64,000 nucleotides of DNA from Treponema sp. (GCA_017651065.1 JAGCDP010000022.1:1-64000); one strand, 5' to 3'. Counted from the first letter of the stretch, positions 53,121 through 61,526 are shown. A program made the numbers and translations. The notes: generated from the sequence alone by a model not told the origin.

Positions 53121-54365
53121 ATGCCTAAAGCGATGCAATACACAAAAGGGTCCGTCATTTATTTTGAAGGCGATCATGATGACAGAGTTTTCATCATGCA
53201 GGCTGGTGCTGTCGTTCTTCAGAGTACAGATATTGAAACCGGTGCGCCTGTAATTGAACAAGTAAAAAGCGGTGAATTTTTTGGTGTAAAATCGGCATTC
53301 GGACACTTTGGGCGTGAAGAAACAGCTACAGCGCTTGTTCCTACTATTGCAGTTGCTTTAACAGTACAGGAGTTTGAAGTTCTTTTCAGCAATAACAAAC
53401 AGCTGATTATGAAAATGCTCCGTGTATTCTCAAACCAGTTAAGACAGATTCACAAAAAGACAGAATCAATTTTAAATAATATCTCTGTAGATCAGCAGTC
53501 TGGTATGCTTTCTGTTGCCCAGTGTTTTTATGATGATGAACAGTATCGTTCTGCAATGGATGTATATCTTAAATTCCTTACACGCTATCCACAGAATCCA
53601 AGAAAAGAAGAAATTGCAAAGAAATATGCTGATTGTAAAATGAGACATGAGCGCATGGCAGCACAGGGAAGACGAGGAATTCTTGATACCCCTGTAGAAA
53701 CCGATGACGGTTCGCTCAAGATTTTCTCTCTTCCGGCATTTGAACGATTTGCAAAAGAGTATGAACCAGGTCAGGTTATTATTGCCGAATATGAACCAGG
53801 AGATTCGTTCTATCTTATTCAGAGCGGCCGCGTTCAGCTTGTAAAGAGTGTAAATGGAACTTTAAAAAATCTTGATATCCTTAAGCCAGGTGAATTCTTT
53901 GGTGAAATGGCTATTCTTGATAAGTCACCACGTTCTGCAACCTGTATGGCTGCCGGTCACGTAAAGTGTCTTGAATTCAACAAAGAAAACTTTGAGCTTT
54001 TGATTACAGGTAACCCACAGACAGCACTTGTTCTTCTTAAGCTTTTCTGTAAACGAATCTACGACCAGAAGCGCCGCTTCCGCATTCTTTGTATTAAAGA
54101 TTTGCAGGCTCGTCTTGCCGATGTATTCCTTATGCTCGACGAAATGAACCCTGTAAGCAATCCTGCAGAAAAAGCACGCCGCTTCAATGTTACACTTTCT
54201 GATATTGCTCACTGGGCCGGCCTTACACAGGAAGTTACCCACGACGAAATTAACAAACTCGTTGAAAAGCGCAAAATCGAAATGTACGACAGCTACATCA
54301 TCGTAAGCAACATTGCCGATATGCGCCGTATGTACGAAACCCGTTCCGGTAACGCTAACCGCTAA
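53121..54365 (+). CDS. Protein with two cyclic-nucleotide-binding domains and winged-helix-like end
   Basis: A 414-residue protein. cNMP domain 1 at about 8-115 (GSVIYFEGDHDDRVFIMQAGAVVL), a helical TPR-like linker (about 140-190), cNMP domain 2 at about 215-315 (GQVIIAEYEPGDSFYLIQSGRVQLV.. GEFFGEMAILDKSPRSATCMA), and a C-terminal winged-helix-like part (FNVTLSDIAHWAGLTQEVTHDEINKLVEKRKIEMYDSYI). The R/S of domain 2 matches the phosphate-binding cassette. It may be a cAMP or cyclic di-nucleotide responsive regulator; the double domain is uncommon. Confidence 0.82.
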   Translation: MPKAMQYTKGSVIYFEGDHDDRVFIMQAGAVVLQSTDIETGAPVIEQVKSGEFFGVKSAFGHFGREETATALVPTIAVALTVQEFEVLFSNNKQLIMKMLRVFSNQLRQIHKKTESILNNISVDQQSGMLSVAQCFYDDEQYRSAMDVYLKFLTRYPQNPRKEEIAKKYADCKMRHERMAAQGRRGILDTPVETDDGSLKIFSLPAFERFAKEYEPGQVIIAEYEPGDSFYLIQSGRVQLVKSVNGTLKNLDILKPGEFFGEMAILDKSPRSATCMAAGHVKCLEFNKENFELLITGNPQTALVLLKLFCKRIYDQKRRFRILCIKDLQARLADVFLMLDEMNPVSNPAEKARRFNVTLSDIAHWAGLTQEVTHDEINKLVEKRKIEMYDSYIIVSNIADMRRMYETRSGNANR

Positions 54366-54394
54366 AACAATTTAAAAATAAATATATTTTTTTC

Positions 54395-54467
54395 GCCGAT
54401 TTAGCTCACCTGGTAGAGCAGCACCCTCGTAACGTGCAGGTACTCGGTTCAAGTCCGGGAATCGGCT
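54395..54467 (+). tRNA. tRNA-Thr (anticodon CGT)
   Basis: Acceptor GCCGATT/AATCGGC perfect; anticodon loop CTCGTAA gives CGT; T-loop TTCAAGT. The 31-39 pair is C-C, so the anticodon stem has four pairs. CCA not encoded. Confidence 0.93.
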
Positions 54468-54647
54468 TACAGCCGCTTCCCGGACTTGAACCGAGTAACG
54501 TAGAGAGCGGCCAGAAAATCGCGAGCAGTGCGCAGCAATTTTCTGGTAAATTGCCAGGGATGGCAATTTAGCGAACGAAGGCGCCGTGGAAGGAGCGCAC
54601 AGGACGTGCGCGACTGTAACGGGTTGGTTCAAGTCCGGGAATCGGCT
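54468..54647. mobile_element. tRNA-Thr-associated 180-bp element with inverted and direct tRNA copies
   Basis: Directly after the tRNA lies an inverted copy of its 3' end (about 54471-54497, 26 of 27 match), making a long snap-back stem. Hairpins follow: CCAGAAAAT/ATTTTCTGG, TAAATTGCCA/TGGCAATTTA (perfect, 4-nt loop), GCGCAC/GTGCGC. The element ends in an exact 22-nt copy (54626-54647) of the tRNA end (54446-54467). Confidence 0.65.
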
Positions 54648-54657
54648 CTATATTGTT

Positions 54658-55812
54658 ATGATTACATTTACCTGGGATGATACCCCTGAGCAATATGACG
54701 ATCCTTCTCTTGTAAACAAACTGAATTTTGAACCGCCATTTATTTTTTCGCCGGAAGCTAACTATTTCATCCAGTCCGACAACTATCCCGCCCTGCAAAA
54801 ACTCAGCCCCCAGCTCAAAGAAAAGATCGACCTCATATACATAGACCCGCCCTACAACACCGGAAACAACTTTGCCTACAACGACAAATTTGCCCGCGAC
54901 GAATGGCTAAGCTTTATGTTTCGCCGCCTGCGTCTTGCACAGGAGCTTCTTGCTCCAACAGGCTGCATCTTCATAGCAATAGATCAGTCAGAGCTTCATT
55001 ACTTAAAGATTCTGTGCGATCAGCTTTTTGGCGAGCAGAACTATGTAAACGATTTTATGTGGCTCCACGGCAAAGGAAAAAAAGACACCTGGTCACGCAC
55101 GCTCCAGCAGCACACCTTATGCTATGCAAAAGACAAACGCCAGCTGGCACCTTTTGAAGAAACAGCTCAAACAGACTGGGCAACCCAGAATAAAGACAAC
55201 GACCCACGCGGCAACTGGTTCAGTGGAAGCATTTCTTTCAGCGAAAAGCGTAGTAACCCAAAGCACAAGAATTATTTTACAATAAAATCGCCTTCGGGAG
55301 TGGAGTGGACCCGTCAGTGGCAGCGAACCCGCCAGGAAATGGATGCGCTTCTTGCAGATAACCGCATTTACTTTGGCCCTGCCCCGGAATATAAGGGAGT
55401 TCCCCGCATAAAAATATTCAACGAAGACACGCAGAAAATCATTCCGCGAAACATAATTGAATGCGTAGATTCGACCCGCCACGCACAGGCACATCTGGAC
55501 GAGCTGCTCGGACACAAAGGCCTTTTTGATAACCCAAAGCCTGTGGAACTTATCAGTCATCTCATAGAAATAACAGCCATGCCAAAAGACGCCCTGGTAA
55601 TGGACTTCTTCGCCGGCAGCGGCACAACATTTGAAGCAGTATGCCAGTTAAATAAAAAAGATGGCGGCACAAGGCACACCATCTTAATTCAAAAACCCGA
55701 ACCCCTCCAGGAGCCCGGTCCCTACAAAACAATTTCCGATCTATGCTGGGCCCGCATCCAGAAGAATGCCGCCCAGTATAATCAGCCGTGCACCCGCATT
55801 ACGATGCCATAA
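54658..55812 (+). CDS. Orphan site-specific DNA methyltransferase, beta class
   Basis: Methyltransferase of 384 residues with DPPYNTGNN (about 66-73) before DFFAGSGTTFEAV (about 320-332). This is the motif order of beta-class N6-adenine or N4-cytosine enzymes. The middle segment contains the target-recognition part. No restriction gene is adjacent. The start at 54658 is preferred: the upstream in-frame ATG at 54586 lies inside the tRNA-derived element. It begins 11 bp after the copied tRNA end and overlaps convergent hsp20 by 14 bp, possibly arriving with the element. Confidence 0.9.
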   Translation: MITFTWDDTPEQYDDPSLVNKLNFEPPFIFSPEANYFIQSDNYPALQKLSPQLKEKIDLIYIDPPYNTGNNFAYNDKFARDEWLSFMFRRLRLAQELLAPTGCIFIAIDQSELHYLKILCDQLFGEQNYVNDFMWLHGKGKKDTWSRTLQQHTLCYAKDKRQLAPFEETAQTDWATQNKDNDPRGNWFSGSISFSEKRSNPKHKNYFTIKSPSGVEWTRQWQRTRQEMDALLADNRIYFGPAPEYKGVPRIKIFNEDTQKIIPRNIIECVDSTRHAQAHLDELLGHKGLFDNPKPVELISHLIEITAMPKDALVMDFFAGSGTTFEAVCQLNKKDGGTRHTILIQKPEPLQEPGPYKTISDLCWARIQKNAAQYNQPCTRITMP

Positions 55813-56227
55813 TCTGGATCTTTTTAGGTGCTACAATTGCCTTTTTCTTCATATTGATGGTCAAAATACCATTCTTGAAGTTGGCAGAAATGCTTTCGTC
55901 GTCAACATCAGAAGGAAGTGCAAATCTGCGGGAGAACTCGCTGTAGCGTCGCTCCTTAAGAATGTACTTAGGCTTCTTCTTGTCCTTTTTATCTTCTTTA
56001 GACTCTTTCTCTTCGGTAACCTTAGAAGAAATTGTCAGATTGTCGTGGTCAAGTTCGATGTTTACGTCGTTTTCAGTTCTACCAGGCAATTCCATTTCCA
56101 ATGTGTAAGCTCCTTCATCCTCAGTAACATCAACACGAGGTGCACTTACACCCGCACGATACATAACACTTGGAGTGCTATCCAATACATCATTAAAAAG
56201 TGAATCAATTAAACTAAGTTCGTTCAT
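55799..56227 (-). CDS. Hsp20/alpha-crystallin small heat-shock protein
   Basis: Chaperone of 142 residues. The alpha-crystallin domain (about 30-130) holds YTLEMELPGRTENDVNIELDHDNLTI and the A-x-x-x-N-G-I/V-L motif ANFKNGILTI. It holds unfolded proteins under stress. Strong AGGAGG before the ATG. No obvious heat-shock operator (CIRCE or ROSE) was seen in the adjacent 100 bp. Confidence 0.95.
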   Translation of the reverse strand: MNELSLIDSLFNDVLDSTPSVMYRAGVSAPRVDVTEDEGAYTLEMELPGRTENDVNIELDHDNLTISSKVTEEKESKEDKKDKKKPKYILKERRYSEFSRRFALPSDVDDESISANFKNGILTINMKKKAIVAPKKIQIMAS

Positions 56228-56624
56228 ATTTTGCCTCCTGAACTATTTGTTTCACCATATGTATTGCAAGTTTCGTGCCAAGTTGTAAAAATGTATCTGG
56301 TTTTTAAAAGAAATTGAAAAAAAAGACTGAAACGGAGTGAAAAACGCATAGGTTCTGCTTCTGAGGGATTTTGGCGCTTAGCCATAGAAGAAATCTGAGG
56401 ATTTACGCAGGAAACCGCAAGATTTCTTCCAAAAAATCAGCTCAGCCCGCAGGTTCTATGCGTTTTTCACGGGAGTGTAAGTCTTTTTTTTCTGTTTGTT
56501 TGCATCGCGGTGGACTAAAGGGCTCCAAATCCGGCTCCGGTAGCATCGCAAATGAATCTTTTTAGCTCAGTTGTATCTTTCTGAAACGATGTGCATGGGT
56601 AAAAATGACACAGTATTTACTTTT
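56228..56624. other. 397-bp gene-free gap containing a nested palindrome
   Basis: Contains the element at 56337-56470 and, after it, a weak TTTGC/GCAAA hairpin region. No gene seen on either strand. Confidence 0.6.
56337..56470. repeat. 134-bp nested palindrome
   Basis: Outer perfect 15-bp arms GTGAAAAACGCATAG (56337-56351) and complement (56456-56470); a middle imperfect stem (56361-56374 with 56429-56445); inner perfect 9-bp stem GAAGAAATC/GATTTCTTC (56387-56395, 56421-56429). Confidence 0.75.
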
Positions 56625-57476
56625 TTAACCAGAAATCAGTAATTCACTGACCGATCCGTCATTTTCATTAATAGTCAGAACAGTCCATTGATTGCTTTCT
56701 GTAATGCTTGGAACAGTTAATTCAACAAAAGTATTAAAATAATTCTTGTATGACTGATGAATATGCCCGCAGGTAACAATTTTAACATTATTTTTACTGT
56801 AAAGAGTAAGCAGCATATCTGTTTCATAAGTATTCTGGAACGAAAAGTATCCCATATAGTTCAGCGGGTTCCCGTATGCCGGAATATGCGTAATTATAAT
56901 CTTTGGCGCGGAATCCTGTGCAAAAAGAGCTTTTAGTTTATCAAACTGCTTTTTTCCCAACGTTCCGGATGCAGAATCTATACAATACCAGCTGAATTTC
57001 TTAGTTTTAAAAGTATAGAACGATGAATTAGGAAAAATCATCTGGTTATAGAGATTCCACCCGTTATTATATAAATCATGATTTCCCAGGACATTATAAA
57101 CTTTCCCATCCCCCAGAATTGCTTCAACCTGCTCGCAGAATTTATTATAAGCGGCAAATTCACTTTCTTTACCGTGTTCGGCAATATCGCCAAGACAAAT
57201 ACAGAATTCAGGACAATTTCCGTCTGCTTTTGCTTTGGTGAGCCAGTTTAGAAAATCCTGTTCATGTCTTGTTGCCTGTTTACCACCAAAATGGATATCG
57301 GAAAAAATGGCAACTGTATAAATGTCAGAAGATGGATGCGGAATCTGTGAATCATCAAGAGTTATGCACGTTTTTGTTCTGGAATCGGTATCTTTTGATC
57401 TGTAGAAGGCATTTTGAAAATCATATTCACAGGATGTAAATAGAATACAAGCCAGGCATAATAAAACTGTTACCAT
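56625..57476 (-). CDS. Calcineurin-like metallophosphoesterase lipoprotein
   Basis: Exported phosphoesterase of 283 residues, lipobox FTSC (C16). Metal ligands appear in order: FSDIHFGG, GDIAEHG, GNHDLY, ITHIPAYG and CGHIHQ. All five motifs are complete, so it should be active on phosphate esters outside the cytoplasm. An AGGAGT ribosome binding site precedes the ATG. It overlaps the previous gene by 7 bp and shares its operon. Confidence 0.9.
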   Translation of the reverse strand: MVTVLLCLACILFTSCEYDFQNAFYRSKDTDSRTKTCITLDDSQIPHPSSDIYTVAIFSDIHFGGKQATRHEQDFLNWLTKAKADGNCPEFCICLGDIAEHGKESEFAAYNKFCEQVEAILGDGKVYNVLGNHDLYNNGWNLYNQMIFPNSSFYTFKTKKFSWYCIDSASGTLGKKQFDKLKALFAQDSAPKIIITHIPAYGNPLNYMGYFSFQNTYETDMLLTLYSKNNVKIVTCGHIHQSYKNYFNTFVELTVPSITESNQWTVLTINENDGSVSELLISG

Positions 57477-58216
57477 TTGTATCTTACTCCTAGTTTAATG
57501 TCTGTATCTGCATAATGCGCCGAAAGAGTAAAGAAATCAATATAGTGAATTGTTACATCAAGGGCCACATCAAAAGAATCGTTTATTGTGTACTCAACAC
57601 CGCCAATATACGAAGGAGCACAGAAAATATCGTATCGGAAGGTTTCAAACGAAGCAAATTCCAAATATAAGCGGAAATTCTTTGGCAGATTGAAGATGCT
57701 TTTTATGCTAACTGCTAATGTCGTGTTTATAAGCTGATGTTGATTAAATCCAAAAATGAAAAGATGCCTGAATTTAAACAAAAGATCAAAGTTTACTTCA
57801 AGAGTATAAAAAGGGGCAGGCTTCCATTCAAAATAAAGGCATGGCAGAAAATTGTTAGTCAAACTATATTCCTGTAGCCAGTTTAAATTGTAAATAACTC
57901 CTGTTTGCAGCGAAACCTTTTCACTTTTAAAGAAGGAATAAAAAGCAGAAAGTGTGAGCTGCATGTCTCCTTTCTGCATCTGGATTCCTCCCAAAGCCGA
58001 AAAGCGTTTTCCCCAGATATTATATATTGTCGAACCGGAAAAAAGAGACGGTTCATAATCCTGCATGGTATTAAATTTTGCACAAACTTCTATACTCTGC
58101 TGAAACTTTATAGGAATTTGAGTATCTGCTTCCTGAAATGCCTGAGACCAGATGGCATTAGTAAAGAATAAAAATAAAATGAACAAAAAATTTTTAAGCT
58201 TCATTTTGAATTGCAT
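57470..58216 (-). CDS. Putative outer-membrane beta-barrel protein
   Basis: A 248-residue protein with a signal peptide (about 1-26, ending in SQA). The mature part alternates hydrophobic and polar residues with many aromatics (e.g. LYFEWKPAPFYTLEVNFDLLF) and ends in aromatic YKW, as barrels do. No known family is recognised. Between radA and a phosphoesterase lipoprotein. Confidence 0.65.
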   Translation of the reverse strand: MQFKMKLKNFLFILFLFFTNAIWSQAFQEADTQIPIKFQQSIEVCAKFNTMQDYEPSLFSGSTIYNIWGKRFSALGGIQMQKGDMQLTLSAFYSFFKSEKVSLQTGVIYNLNWLQEYSLTNNFLPCLYFEWKPAPFYTLEVNFDLLFKFRHLFIFGFNQHQLINTTLAVSIKSIFNLPKNFRLYLEFASFETFRYDIFCAPSYIGGVEYTINDSFDVALDVTIHYIDFFTLSAHYADTDIKLGVRYKW

Positions 58217-58237
58217 CCGACTTTTATTTATATCATT

Positions 58238-59608
58238 TTATTTGAATAAAGTCTTTATTATTTCCCTGATATTTTCTGCTTTGACAGAGCCTTCTTCTGC
58301 TTCGGGAGCAACAACTTTGCTGAACCCAAGATTCTGTGCTGCTTTTATGCGCTGTTTTGATTTTGTTACAGGTCTTATTTCTCCGGCAAGACTCAATTCA
58401 CCGAATACTGCAGTATTAGTATTAAGCGGAATATCTGTTCTGGCAGAATAAAGGGCGCAGGCTAGGGCAGCATCAATAGAACTTTCTGTAAGACGCACTC
58501 CTCCTGCAACATTTACATAAATATCCTGATCACTGAACTTTAAACCGCAGCGCTTTTCAATAACTGCCGCAACTCTTGCAACACGACCAGAGTCAATTTT
58601 TTCGCTGTAAACACGGCTTACACTTGCTTTTGCAGGAACTGTTAGCGCCTGAATTTCTACAAGAAAAACACGGGTTCCTTCAAAAACCGGTGTACATGCA
58701 ACACCTGCAGGTTGTGTAGTCTGGGATTCGCTCCGCTTAGTTAAAAACAGCGATGCCGGATCTTGTACAGGCACAAGTCCTTTTTCTGTCATTGTAAAAA
58801 TGCCAAGTTCGTCCACTGAGCCAAAACGGTTTTTCTGTGCATGCAAAAAGCGAATGTCATCTGTGTTCCGTTCAAAAGAAATTACAGTGTCGACCATATG
58901 TTCAAGAGATTTTGGTCCGGCAATAGTCCCTTCTTTTGTAACATGGGCTGTCATTATAAGAACAGAATCGCGTTCCTTTACCCAGGCAATAAGCTCATTT
59001 GCACAATACTTAAGCTGGTTTACAGTTCCTGGAATAAGGCCTGCTTCTGCAGAATAAATTGTCTGAATAGAATCAATTACAACAAAAACGGGGTTAAGAG
59101 AATCAAGAGCATCAAGAGTATCTTCAAGCCGTGAAGTACACAAAACCTGAATATTTGAACTGTCTACGCCAAGCCTGTTTGCCCTGTCTTTTATTTGTGC
59201 AGCAGACTCTTCGCCGCTTACATAAAGAATTTTTCCTGTCTGATTTTTAAGATTTGCAGCTGCACTTGAAGCAGTCTGAAGGAGCAGTGTAGATTTACCA
59301 ATGCCAGGCTCTCCACCCAAAAGAATGGCAGAACGTTTTGTAGCACCACCGCCAAGTACACGGTCAAATTCTTCGATTCCTGTAGAAAGGCGCACAGCTT
59401 CCATAGCCTGAACACTTGCAAGATCAACAGGTTTTTGTTTCTGCACCTGTTCGGAACCGCGGCCACCTGGAGTAAGCGCATTTCTGTCAATGATGATTTC
59501 TTCTAAAGAATTCCATTCGCCGCACTCAGGACATCTGCCGAGCCATTTTGGCTGACTGTAGCCGCAGTTTGTGCATTTGTACATTATAGTTCCGTTCTTT
59601 TTTGCCAT
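58238..59608 (-). CDS. radA: RadA/Sms DNA repair ATPase
   Basis: Recombination protein that drives branch migration, 456 residues. N-terminal zinc finger CTNCGYSQPKWLGRCPECGEW, Walker A GGEPGIGKST, KNRFG motif, and a C-terminal Lon-like domain (IYVNVAGGVRLTESSIDAALACALYS). All motifs intact. On the minus strand TATACT (59620-59615) ends 6 nt before the ATG, with no Shine-Dalgarno. Confidence 0.95.
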   Translation of the reverse strand: MAKKNGTIMYKCTNCGYSQPKWLGRCPECGEWNSLEEIIIDRNALTPGGRGSEQVQKQKPVDLASVQAMEAVRLSTGIEEFDRVLGGGATKRSAILLGGEPGIGKSTLLLQTASSAAANLKNQTGKILYVSGEESAAQIKDRANRLGVDSSNIQVLCTSRLEDTLDALDSLNPVFVVIDSIQTIYSAEAGLIPGTVNQLKYCANELIAWVKERDSVLIMTAHVTKEGTIAGPKSLEHMVDTVISFERNTDDIRFLHAQKNRFGSVDELGIFTMTEKGLVPVQDPASLFLTKRSESQTTQPAGVACTPVFEGTRVFLVEIQALTVPAKASVSRVYSEKIDSGRVARVAAVIEKRCGLKFSDQDIYVNVAGGVRLTESSIDAALACALYSARTDIPLNTNTAVFGELSLAGEIRPVTKSKQRIKAAQNLGFSKVVAPEAEEGSVKAENIREIIKTLFK

Positions 59609-59754
59609 GGTTTGAGTATAGTATGTAAAAGTTGAATTTGAAAGAGTTTTTTGTAATTAATTATTTTTCATCGCTCGGACTACATATTTATGCCTAAAAA
59701 GTGTGAAAAATAGGGGAATTTCCCTAAAAATAACAAGAATTTTTTAAAAAATAC

Positions 59755-59783
59755 TTGCATTCTAAAATTATGTGTGCTATATT
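59755..59783 (+). promoter_or_regulatory. Promoter of candidate sRNA
   Basis: TTGCAT (59755-59760), 17 bp, TATATT (59778-59783). No coding gene follows on this strand. Confidence 0.6.
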
Positions 59784-59789
59784 TAAGTC

Positions 59790-59880
59790 AGCTTGTAAAT
59801 AAGCTGATAAACTCTCTCCGATGTCCTGGTTACAGGACGACAGGGTTCTCTCGGATTTTCCTTGGGAACCTTGTTTTTTT
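59790..59880 (+). ncRNA. Candidate small RNA of about 90 nt
   Basis: Follows a sigma-70 promoter and ends at a GGTTC/GAACC terminator stem with a TTGTTTTTTT tract touching the cysE stop. Two more hairpins: CAGCTT/AAGCTG and perfect GTCCTG/CAGGAC with a 4-nt loop. No reading frame. Its 3' end abuts cysE on the other strand. Not matched to a known family. Confidence 0.55.
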
Positions 59881-60743
59881 TATATAGTGATTACTGATCC
59901 CGCAGGAACCGACTTTGTAATCCAGGTGTTGCCGCCTATTGTTGAACCTTTTCCTATAATGGTTTCTCCGCCTAGAATAGTTGCTCCGGCATAAATAGTT
60001 ACATCGTCTTCTATAGTCGGGTGGCGTTTTGTTCCTTTAAGAGATTTTTTTACGCTCAGGGCACCAAGTGTTACACCCTGATATATTTTTACATTATTTC
60101 CAATAATAGTAGTTTCGCCAATTACAACGCCGGTTGCATGGTCAATAAAAAATGACTCACCGATTGTTGCGCCGGGATGAATATCTACACCGGTTTTTCC
60201 GTGAACGTGTTCGCTCATGATACGAGGGACAATCGGCACACCATTTTTGAACAAGAAGTGAGCAACTCTGTGAACGGCAATAGCTTCAAGGCCCGGGTAA
60301 GAAAGAATAACCTCTTCATTACTTTTTGCAGCAGGATCTCCATTAAAAGCGGCAGTTACATCCAGCTGAACTTTGCGTCTGATTTCAGGAATTTCTTCGA
60401 CAAGGGCAAAGGCAGTTTTTTCTGCCAGGGCAAAGCAATGAGATTTTTCTATATTATCTGAAGAACCCTTGGTGTGGGTCATTGTATAGATAAGAGCTTT
60501 CTGAATTTCTTTTGTAAGCTTAGCAATAACGCTATTCACCTTTTGCCCGGTGACATAACGAATATTTACAGGATCAATATTTTCTTCAGTCCTGAAGCCC
60601 GGAAAAATCAGCGACAGCACATCACTCAAAATAGAAACCACTGTCTGCCTGTTAGGAAAGTTTTCCGCATCATTCCTGTTCACGAGCCCATATTTATCAT
60701 AAGAATCAATAATACCATCTACAAGTTTATCTATGTTTGTCAT
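59880..60743 (-). CDS. cysE: Serine O-acetyltransferase
   Basis: Acetylates serine for cysteine synthesis, 287 residues. An N-terminal helical region (about 1-150) precedes the left-handed hexapeptide beta-helix with DIHPGATIGESFFIDHATGVVIGETTIIGNNV, which holds the catalytic H/D pair. The start at 60743 is preferred: GGAAGG lies 6 nt before it; an ATG at 60749 is also in frame. Length is at the long end of the family. Confidence 0.92.
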   Translation of the reverse strand: MTNIDKLVDGIIDSYDKYGLVNRNDAENFPNRQTVVSILSDVLSLIFPGFRTEENIDPVNIRYVTGQKVNSVIAKLTKEIQKALIYTMTHTKGSSDNIEKSHCFALAEKTAFALVEEIPEIRRKVQLDVTAAFNGDPAAKSNEEVILSYPGLEAIAVHRVAHFLFKNGVPIVPRIMSEHVHGKTGVDIHPGATIGESFFIDHATGVVIGETTIIGNNVKIYQGVTLGALSVKKSLKGTKRHPTIEDDVTIYAGATILGGETIIGKGSTIGGNTWITKSVPAGSVITI

Positions 60744-60860
60744 ACGCATCCTTCCCAGTTAAGGAGATAAATATATAGAAACATAATATAATAGAATAAA
60801 AGAAAATGTAAGTAGGGGAATAAGTAGTGGAAAATGAATTGCTGCCTTATGAAGACACCT

Positions 60861-60991
60861 GAAAACCGATATGCGCGAGCAAGGGGTGGCCGAAGACTAC
60901 ATCTGAGCTTGCCGAGCGCAGCGAGGTAAATCTTCCATACAAGCTCAGCAGTAGTCTTCGGACACACCGCCGCGGAAGTATATCGGTTTTC
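60861..60991. repeat. 131-bp nested palindrome with three stems
   Basis: Outer GAAAACCGATAT (60861-60872) with 60980-60991; middle CCGAAGACTAC (60890-60900) with 60951-60961; inner TGAGCTTG (60904-60911) with 60940-60947. All three are perfect. Confidence 0.8.
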
Positions 60992-61026
60992 CATATGTTT
61001 GCATATTCAAATTCAAACTTCTTCTA

Positions 61027-61055
61027 TTGACATTCTTTTCATCTTTCAATATATT
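61027..61055 (+). promoter_or_regulatory. Promoter of tRNA-Thr/rpmG/secE/nusG/rpl operon
   Basis: TTGACA (61027-61032), 17 bp, TATATT (61050-61055), 41 nt before tRNA-Thr. Confidence 0.75.
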
Positions 61056-61096
61056 TATCAGACGCACGTTTTCTGTTTTTGTGAAGAATACTGCAT

Positions 61097-61169
61097 GCCC
61101 ATGTAGCTCAGTTGGTAGAGCACCACATCGGTAATGTGGAGGTCTGCAGTTCGATTCTGCACATGGGCT
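61097..61169 (+). tRNA. tRNA-Thr (anticodon GGT)
   Basis: Acceptor GCCCATG/CATGGGC perfect, anticodon loop with GGT, T-loop TTCGATT. No CCA. Reads ACC/ACT codons. Confidence 0.95.
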
Positions 61170-61208
61170 TTAGAAAACATTTTTAGTGATTTTATTTAGG
61201 AGTTATAT

Positions 61209-61385
61209 ATGGCTAGCAAGAAAAAGGGTTCAGTAGAAATCATTGCTTTGCAGTGTTCAGAATGCAAGAGAAAGAATTATACTACTTACAAGAACCGCAA
61301 GAACATTACAGGCAAGCTTGAAAAGAACAAGTATTGTCCATGGTGCAAGAAGAGTGTTCTTCACAAAGAAACAAAGGCAAAATAA
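61209..61385 (+). CDS. rpmG: Ribosomal protein L33
   Basis: A 58-residue L33 with two cysteine pairs (CSEC, CPWC), so the zinc-binding form. Sequence MASKKKGSVEIIALQC.. fits the family. AGGAG precedes the ATG. It sits between two tRNA genes ahead of secE, a common bacterial order. Confidence 0.95.
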   Translation: MASKKKGSVEIIALQCSECKRKNYTTYKNRKNITGKLEKNKYCPWCKKSVLHKETKAK

Positions 61386-61434
61386 TTTTGATATTTTTCC
61401 GGGGCTGGCAATTGCCGCTCTGGTATAAATATAT

Positions 61435-61507
61435 AGGGCAGTAGTTCAGTTGGTAGAGCAGCGGTCTCCAAAACCGCCTGTCGTGGGTTCAAGTCCTGCC
61501 TGCCCTG
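61435..61507 (+). tRNA. tRNA-Trp (anticodon CCA)
   Basis: Acceptor AGGGCAG/CTGCCCT, anticodon loop CTCCAAA, T-loop TTCAAGT, discriminator G. The 3' CCA tail is not encoded. Confidence 0.95.
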
Positions 61508-61526
61508 ATAAAAAGGAAAAATAAAG

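Larger units (their letters stand above)
60750..61096. other. 347-bp gap: nested palindrome and tRNA/ribosomal operon promoter
   Basis: No gene seen. Contains the nested palindrome at 60861-60991 and the promoter at 61027-61055. Confidence 0.7.

Noticed and set aside
53046..53306. N-terminal extension of the PHP protein
   Set aside because: The 87 extra codons have no family resemblance and cover the promoter of the divergent cNMP gene.
54586..54657. Upstream ATG for the orphan methyltransferase
   Set aside because: It would encode part of the tRNA-derived repeat; the family domain begins after 54658.
59711..59726. TAGGGGAATTTCCCTA as a further XRE operator
   Set aside because: It resembles the sites near 25912, but it is a single imperfect palindrome far away and could arise by chance in A+T-rich DNA.
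59790..59880. T-box or riboswitch controlling cysE
   Set aside because: The structured RNA is on the opposite strand and converges on cysE, so it cannot be its leader.
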